A stretch of 64,000 bases of DNA, from assembly GCA_047936785.1 (NCBI GenBank), contig CP176394.1, one strand, 5' to 3'. This document shows positions 59,480 to 64,000 of the stretch, one piece after another. Source of the stretch: Acidaminobacterium chupaoyuni. Lineage in GTDB: Bacteria > Bacillota > Clostridia > Oscillospirales > Butyricicoccaceae. The position numbers were made by a program, and so were the translations under genes. The notes under the pieces were generated by a model. It had not been told where the DNA came from, did not search any database, and saw only the letters and a list, made by a program, of their open reading frames with translations. Numbering within the stretch: the stretch's first letter is position 1; each line of letters starts with the position of its first letter.

Positions 59480-59848
59480 ATGAGTACGATCGGCAATATT
59501 CTCTGGTTCTTTCTGGCGGGCGTGTGGATGGCCATTGGCTGGTTTATCACAGGCGTTTTGTGGTGCATCACCATCATCGGCATTCCCATCGGGGTGCAAT
59601 GTTTCAAAATGGCGGGGCTGGTGCTGAGCCCCTTCGGCCGCGAGGTGAATTACGGCGGCGGGGCGGGAAGCTGCCTTTTAAATGTGCTGTGGCTGATTTT
59701 CGGCGGGCTGGAACTGGCGCTGGGCAATTTGATCTGGGGCGTTTTGTTCTGCATCACCATCATCGGCATTCCTTTCGGATTGCAATGCTTCAAGCTGGCC
59801 CAGCTGTCGCTGTGGCCGTTCGGTTCGAATGTCTATCAAAAAATGTAA
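59480..59848 (+). CDS. YccF-domain membrane protein
   Basis: The 122-residue protein has two copies of the YccF repeat, each with a Gly-rich hydrophobic segment (GNILWFFLAGVWMAIGW and NVLWLIFGGLELALGN) and the motif CITIIGIPIG or CITIIGIPFG. The family is small inner-membrane proteins of unknown function. I chose ATG 59480 with AAAGGG at 9 bases; ATG 59471 is too close to it. Confidence 0.88.
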   Translation: MSTIGNILWFFLAGVWMAIGWFITGVLWCITIIGIPIGVQCFKMAGLVLSPFGREVNYGGGAGSCLLNVLWLIFGGLELALGNLIWGVLFCITIIGIPFGLQCFKLAQLSLWPFGSNVYQKM

Positions 59849-59864
59849 CCAGGCGGAGGGGCGA

Positions 59865-60932
59865 ATGGAAGAGAAACAGCAAAATGAACGGCTTTGGTAT
59901 GCCGATTTTTTAAGGATCATCGCCTGTGCCGGCGTGGTGGTCATCCATGTATGCGGCACAAACTGGTCGGCTTTGGAACCCGAGAGCTTTTTCTGGAATG
60001 TTTTGAATGTTTATGAAAGCATGGTGCGGTGGTGCGTGCCGATGTTCGTGATGCTCAGCGGGATGTTTTTTTTAGACCCGCGCAAAAAAGTCACCTATCA
60101 CAGCCTGTTTTTCAAAAACATTTTCAGGATCATCACGGCGTTTTTCTTTTGGTCGGCGTTTTATGTGGGTGTGGGGCTGATTTTTGCCCGCCGCGCCCAA
60201 ACCCCCATGGGATGGGAAGAGATCAAAACGGCCTTTCTTTATGGCAACTATCACCAGTGGTTTTTGTTCATGGTGGTGGGGCTTTATCTCATCACGCCGG
60301 TGGTGCGCGGCTTTGTGAAAAGCGCCGGCCGCCGCGATCTGGAATATTTTTTGGGGCTTTGCGCGGTGTTCACGCTGATCGTGCCCCTGTTTTCGGGCAT
60401 TCCCGTGCTGCGGGTGCTGGGCAGCTATGCCGAGCGGCTGAACCTTTCGCTGCTGGGCGGTTATGTGGGCTTTTTTGTGGCGGGCTATTATTTCCGCACC
60501 TATGAATTTGGCCGCCGCGCCCGCGGGGCGATTTATGCTTTGGGCGTTCTGGGCTTTCTGGTCACCTGTGTGGGCACTTATTTCGCCTCGATGAACTGGC
60601 AGGCGCCCAACGAATATTGGTATGGCTATCTCACGCCCAATGTGGCGGCCATGTCGGTGGCCCTGTTCGTGTTTTTCAAAAATCATGTGCATGGCGAAAA
60701 GCTTTCGGCCCGATCGAAAAAAGTGCTTGCCGATCTTTCGCGCTGCACCTTCGGCATCTATCTTGTCCATGCGTTTTTGAACCGCCTTCTGGTGGAAGGC
60801 TTTCAGATCAACGCTTTATCCATCACGCCCATTCTGGGCGTGCCCCTCATCACGGCGGCCATCATGGCGGTGGGCTATGGCATCATCCATCTGCTGGCCA
60901 AGATCCCGCTGTTTGCGCGCTATTTTATGTAA
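59865..60932 (+). CDS. acyltransferase 3 family membrane protein
   Basis: The 355-residue protein has about ten membrane helices and the acyltransferase-3 signature: LWYADFLRIIACAGVVVIHV near the start with the His of the family, PMFVMLSGMFFLDP, and WFLFMVVGLYLITPV in the middle. These enzymes O-acetylate cell-wall or surface sugars (as in OafA). The ATG follows GGAGGGG and the gene starts 16 bases after the YccF stop. Confidence 0.88.
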   Translation: MEEKQQNERLWYADFLRIIACAGVVVIHVCGTNWSALEPESFFWNVLNVYESMVRWCVPMFVMLSGMFFLDPRKKVTYHSLFFKNIFRIITAFFFWSAFYVGVGLIFARRAQTPMGWEEIKTAFLYGNYHQWFLFMVVGLYLITPVVRGFVKSAGRRDLEYFLGLCAVFTLIVPLFSGIPVLRVLGSYAERLNLSLLGGYVGFFVAGYYFRTYEFGRRARGAIYALGVLGFLVTCVGTYFASMNWQAPNEYWYGYLTPNVAAMSVALFVFFKNHVHGEKLSARSKKVLADLSRCTFGIYLVHAFLNRLLVEGFQINALSITPILGVPLITAAIMAVGYGIIHLLAKIPLFARYFM

Positions 60933-60976
60933 AACAAAAAAACGCGCGGCCGATGAAACCAAGAAAACAAAAGAAA

Positions 60977-61018
60977 ACCCCCGATGCAGCCGATGGGCCG
61001 CATGGGGGGCTTTTTTTA
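60977..61018. terminator. bidirectional terminator
   Basis: CCCCCGATGC pairs with GCATGGGGGG and is followed by seven T on the plus strand; on the minus strand the AAAACCCCC side gives a T-run for dapH. Confidence 0.85.
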
Positions 61019-61082
61019 TGCCCGCCGCGGGCGATAAGACCCGCGGCGATTTTGATTGGCGGAGGAAAGACGCCCGCAAAAA

Positions 61083-61778
61083 TTATAAGGTGCGCAGGGC
61101 ATCCACCAGCTCGGTTTTTTTCATGGTGCGTTCATCCTTTTGCTTGATGATGCGCGCGGGGGTTCCCGCCACCACCACGCCGGCGGGCACATCGCTGATG
61201 ACCACGGCGCCCGCGGCCACCACGGCGCCTTTGCCGATGCGGCAGCCTTCCAGCACCACGGCGTTTGCGCCGATCATCACATCATCTTCCAGCGTTACGG
61301 GGGTGGCCGAAGCCGGTTCCACCACGCCCGCCAGAACGGCGCCCGCGCCCACATGGCAATGTTCGCCCACGATCACGCGGCCGCCCATCACAACGCCCAT
61401 ATCGATCATGGTGCCTTTGCCGATGACACAGCCGATGTTGATGACCGCGCCCATCATAATGACGGCGTTATCGCCGATTTCCACCTGCTCGCGGATGGTG
61501 ACGCCCGGTTCGATGCGGGCGTTGATGTTTTTCATATCCAAAAGAGGGATGGCGCTGTTGCGGCGGTCGTTCTCGATCTCGATCTCTTCGATCTTATCGG
61601 CGTTCTGCTCTAAAATGGGCGAAAGGATCTTCCATTCGCCAAAAATGACCTTGGAAGGATGGCTGCCGAACACTTTGCAGCCGGGGAAAGCGATTTCTTC
61701 TTTTTCGTTGAGATAAACCTTCACAGGCGTTTTCTTTTCAGAAGTTCTGATATACTCGATGATTTCTTCGGCGTTCAT
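61083..61778 (-). CDS. dapH: 2,3,4,5-tetrahydropyridine-2,6-dicarboxylate N-acetyltransferase
   Basis: The 231-residue protein opens with MNAEEIIEYIRTSEKKTPVKVYL and has a left-handed hexapeptide-repeat domain (GVTIREQVEIGDNAVIMMGAV-type repeats) ending VAGTPARII. This is the Firmicutes DapH, which acetylates tetrahydrodipicolinate in the acetylase branch of lysine/diaminopimelate synthesis. The true start, ATG 61778 with AAAGGAG, lies far inside an extended frame that overlaps dapB. It follows dapB by 25 bases. Confidence 0.93.
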   Translation of the reverse strand: MNAEEIIEYIRTSEKKTPVKVYLNEKEEIAFPGCKVFGSHPSKVIFGEWKILSPILEQNADKIEEIEIENDRRNSAIPLLDMKNINARIEPGVTIREQVEIGDNAVIMMGAVINIGCVIGKGTMIDMGVVMGGRVIVGEHCHVGAGAVLAGVVEPASATPVTLEDDVMIGANAVVLEGCRIGKGAVVAAGAVVISDVPAGVVVAGTPARIIKQKDERTMKKTELVDALRTL

Positions 61779-61803
61779 AAAAAGCTCCTTTATTTTGATT
61801 GAT

Positions 61804-62547
61804 TTAGTGACGGTCGGCGGGGAAGAGGGCATCGCCCATGGAATAAAAGCCCTTTTTCGCCCCCAAAGCGAATTCGGCGGCCTTGATGGCGCCCGCCACG
61901 AAAACCTGTTTGGAAAGCGCGGTGTGTTTGATCTCGATGATCTCATCATCGCCCGCGAACAACACTTCATGCTCGCCCACGATGGTGCCGCCGCGGATGG
62001 AATGCATGCCGATCTCATCTTTTTCGCGGGGGCGGATGCCATCGCGCCCATGCACTTCGTGATAGCGGCCGCATTCTTCGATGGTCTGGGCCAGCATTTT
62101 GGCCGTGCCGCTGGGGGCGTCGATTTTTTTGTTGTGATGCTTTTCGATGATCTCGATATCATAAAGCCCCGCCAGGACAGGCGTGATCTGCTTTAAGATC
62201 TGCTGTAAAATATTGATGCCCAGCGAGGTGTTCTGGGTGCGCACCACGGGCGCATAGGCCGAAAGCTCTTCGGCAAAGGCTTCCTGCGCGGGGGTGAAGC
62301 CCGTGGTGGAAAGCACGGCGGCCACGCCATGCCGTTTCACATAATCGCCGATCATTTCAAGGTTGTTGGGGTGGGAAAAATCGATCACCAGATCGGGCAC
62401 GCAGGGCAGCTGGGCGAGGGAAGCATAGCATTCGCTGTTCAGCGGGTCGATGGCGCCGCAAAGTTCCCAGCCTTCGTGGGCTTCCACGGCGGCGCAGATG
62501 CGTTTGCCCATGGCGCCATAACCCACCACCGCAATTTTTTTATTCAT
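61804..62547 (-). CDS. dapB: 4-hydroxy-tetrahydrodipicolinate reductase
   Basis: The 247-residue protein has the Rossmann start IAVVGYGAMGKRI, the family segment EIIEKHHNKKIDAPSGTA near 135-152 with catalytic His and Lys, and the C-terminal part with ALSKQVFVAGAIKAAEF. It reduces dihydrodipicolinate in lysine/diaminopimelate synthesis. It lies between dapA and dapH; about 200 bases separate it from dapA. Confidence 0.95.
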   Translation of the reverse strand: MNKKIAVVGYGAMGKRICAAVEAHEGWELCGAIDPLNSECYASLAQLPCVPDLVIDFSHPNNLEMIGDYVKRHGVAAVLSTTGFTPAQEAFAEELSAYAPVVRTQNTSLGINILQQILKQITPVLAGLYDIEIIEKHHNKKIDAPSGTAKMLAQTIEECGRYHEVHGRDGIRPREKDEIGMHSIRGGTIVGEHEVLFAGDDEIIEIKHTALSKQVFVAGAIKAAEFALGAKKGFYSMGDALFPADRH

Positions 62548-62744
62548 GGTTTCGGTTCCTTTCCCGCCGCCTTTTTCAAAGGGGCGGTGTTTTTTTAACG
62601 GCCGTTTTGATGAAAAAACCGTTTTTTAATCAAATGTAAAAGGTTTTTCACTTCCCGCCGCAGTAAAGCGGGTCATCGGCGGGGAATCAAACCTCCCGCC
62701 GCAGAAAAGCAGGGGGAAGATCGCTTTGGCGCTGCGTTTTCGGC

Positions 62745-63632
62745 TTATTTCAAAAGTTCCAGCCGGCGGCGAAGCGTTTCGATGTTGCTTTCGCTCATGG
62801 GCCCCAGGGGCAGGCGGCATGGGCCGACAGGCCAGCCCAGCAGCTCCATGGCTTTTTTCACGGGCACGGGGTTGGTTTCTAAAAACAGCCCTTCGATGAG
62901 GGGCAGAAGATCCAGCTGAAGCCGGCGGGAACGCGCCGTATCGCCGGAAAGGAACGAGGCCACCAGCTCGTGGGTCTGGCGGGGGGCGATGTTGGCCAGA
63001 ACCGAGATCACGCCGCTGCCGCCCAGCGAAAGGATGGGCAAAATCATATCGTCGTTGCCCGAAAACAGGCTGAAGTTTTCATTGACCAGCCTGGCGCAGC
63101 GGGTGGCATAGCCGATATCGCCGCTGGCTTCTTTGATGCCCACGATGTTTTCGCGGTGAGAAAGCGTTTCCAGAACATCCAGCGGGATGGAGCAGCCTGT
63201 GCGCCCCGGCACATTATAAAGAATGATAGGCAGGCTTGTGGCGGCGGCAATGGTTTCAAAATGCGCCAGCATGCCGCTTTTGTTGGCTTTGTTATAATAA
63301 GGCGTCACCACCAGCAGGCCGTCGGCCCCAAGGGCTTCATAGCTGCGGGCTGTTTCGGCGGCGTGAAGGGTGTTGTTGGAACCCGCGCCGAGAATCACGG
63401 GGATGCGCCCCGCCACCTGGCGGATCACCCTTTTGGCGATGGCCTTTTTTTCTTCTTCGGTGAGGGTGGGGGTTTCGGCGGTGGTGCCAAGCACCACAAG
63501 GCCGTCTGTGCCGTGGGTCAAATGAAATTCCACCAGTTTTTCCAAAAGCGCATAATCTACGGCGCCATCGGCGTCAAAAGGGGTCACCAGCGCCACAAAG
63601 GAACCACGGAAGGTTTGAGTTTTATTTGCCAT
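62745..63632 (-). CDS. dapA: 4-hydroxy-tetrahydrodipicolinate synthase
   Basis: The 295-residue class I aldolase has GSFVALVTPFD at residue 10, the catalytic Tyr in VVTPYYNKANKSGM, the Schiff-base Lys in VGIKEASGDIGY and the TTAETPTL motif. It condenses pyruvate and aspartate semialdehyde. The start is ATG 63632 with AGGAGGG at 8 bases; the frame continues upstream past the aspartate kinase end without a ribosome site. Confidence 0.96.
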   Translation of the reverse strand: MANKTQTFRGSFVALVTPFDADGAVDYALLEKLVEFHLTHGTDGLVVLGTTAETPTLTEEEKKAIAKRVIRQVAGRIPVILGAGSNNTLHAAETARSYEALGADGLLVVTPYYNKANKSGMLAHFETIAAATSLPIILYNVPGRTGCSIPLDVLETLSHRENIVGIKEASGDIGYATRCARLVNENFSLFSGNDDMILPILSLGGSGVISVLANIAPRQTHELVASFLSGDTARSRRLQLDLLPLIEGLFLETNPVPVKKAMELLGWPVGPCRLPLGPMSESNIETLRRRLELLK

Positions 63633-63783
63633 AAAGAATTCCCTCCTAAACAAAAGGTAATATAGAACGAAAAAATAACTATAAGCAATGATATGATGCA
63701 GAGCGTCGGCCCAAAACTTTTCTATTATCAGTATATCCGTTTTCGGGCGATTTGTCTGTAACGGAATGAAAAAAAGAAGGGGC

Positions 63784-64000
63784 TTACAGCGAAAAGGCTT
63801 CGGCCAGCGCGGCGACGGCCTGTTCTTTGTGGCAAGCGTCGATGGTGAAAGAGATCGAGATTTCGGAAGTGGTGATCTGGTAATAGGGGATATGCAGGGC
63901 GGCGAGGGTTTCAAACACCTTCACGGCAACGCCCGTGTGGGTGGCCATGCCCACGCCCACCAAAGAAAGCTGGGTATAGCCCTTCTGGATATCCAGAACC
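63784..64000 (-). CDS. aspartate kinase, C-terminal ACT domain (cut by window edge)
   Basis: The last 72 codons of a gene that runs off the right edge. They read IQKGYTQLSLVGVGMATHTG, VAVKVFETLAALHIPYYQI and TTSEISISFTIDACHKEQAV, the C-terminal ACT module of aspartate kinase. It would supply aspartyl phosphate for the dapA-dapB-dapH run that follows on the same strand, with a 151-base gap. Which isozyme it is, and its feedback ligand, cannot be read from this part. Confidence 0.88.
   Translation of the reverse strand, partial: VLDIQKGYTQLSLVGVGMATHTGVAVKVFETLAALHIPYYQITTSEISISFTIDACHKEQAVAALAEAFSL

Overview
The window reads as a chromosome segment from an anaerobic, Gram-positive-type member of the Clostridia (Bacillota). 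I base this on the rpmH-rnpA-yidD-yidC-jag-mnmE-mnmG-rsmG-noc-parA-parB order, Shine-Dalgarno sites before nearly every gene, SLH- and LPXTG-anchored surface proteins, a class B sortase, an oxygen-sensitive double-cubane reductase with its activator, and the YjiM/glycine-cleavage metabolism. By eye the genes are GC-rich (roughly 55 %), with AT-richer intergenic spacers. I cannot name the genus.

Layout. 1-16 kb: a truncated SanA/YdcF-like gene; a double-cubane (DCCP-type) reductase and its ATP-dependent activator; a VOC protein, alpha/beta hydrolase, ferritin-like/VIT1 membrane protein, membrane-anchored MurF-like ligase, D-Ala-D-Ala ligase and GNAT run; a HxlR regulator; a TetR-MATE pair with two perfect operators; a ferredoxin-fused aldo/keto reductase; an SDR; and an SLH-anchored glycosidase-like protein. 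16-27 kb: the conserved ori-proximal block ending parA-parB-serS, with a parS site inside rsmG. dnaA is not next to rpmH. 27-38 kb: a conserved membrane protein, Ctc/L25 behind a terminator-like leader hairpin, two tRNA-Ser genes, a Cys-rich small protein, an SDR, sortase B, haemolysin III, then about 2 kb of decayed mobile-element DNA (large polyvalent protein pseudogene, tandem 119-bp repeats), a GNAT gene, and a Mn2+-type (yybP-ykoY) riboswitch before a sodium-pump decarboxylase beta subunit and a 43-residue gamma-like protein.

38-45 kb (mostly minus strand): lpdA, then the complete glycine cleavage set gcvT-gcvH-gcvPA-gcvPB with lplA, which together make and charge the lipoylated H protein. 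45-54 kb: an LtaS-family sulfatase, then a cyclic-di-GMP-I riboswitch in front of an 1846-residue VWA/Cna-B adhesin ending in LPHTG, a candidate substrate for a sortase such as the one at 31.9 kb, and a PnuC-type transporter behind another terminator-like leader. 54-64 kb: an aldehyde dehydrogenase, amidohydrolase, FAH-family hydrolase, YccF protein, acyltransferase, and the lysine/diaminopimelate run dapA-dapB-dapH with the 3' end of aspartate kinase at the right edge.

The most notable signals are regulatory: a Mn2+ riboswitch whose closing stem competes with a terminator in front of an OadB-type pump, a c-di-GMP riboswitch in front of a giant adhesin, twin TetR operators built into a promoter, and three genes (rplY/ctc, ltaS, pnuC) with terminator-like hairpins just before the start codon. 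All functional calls come from reading the sequence; no database search was run.
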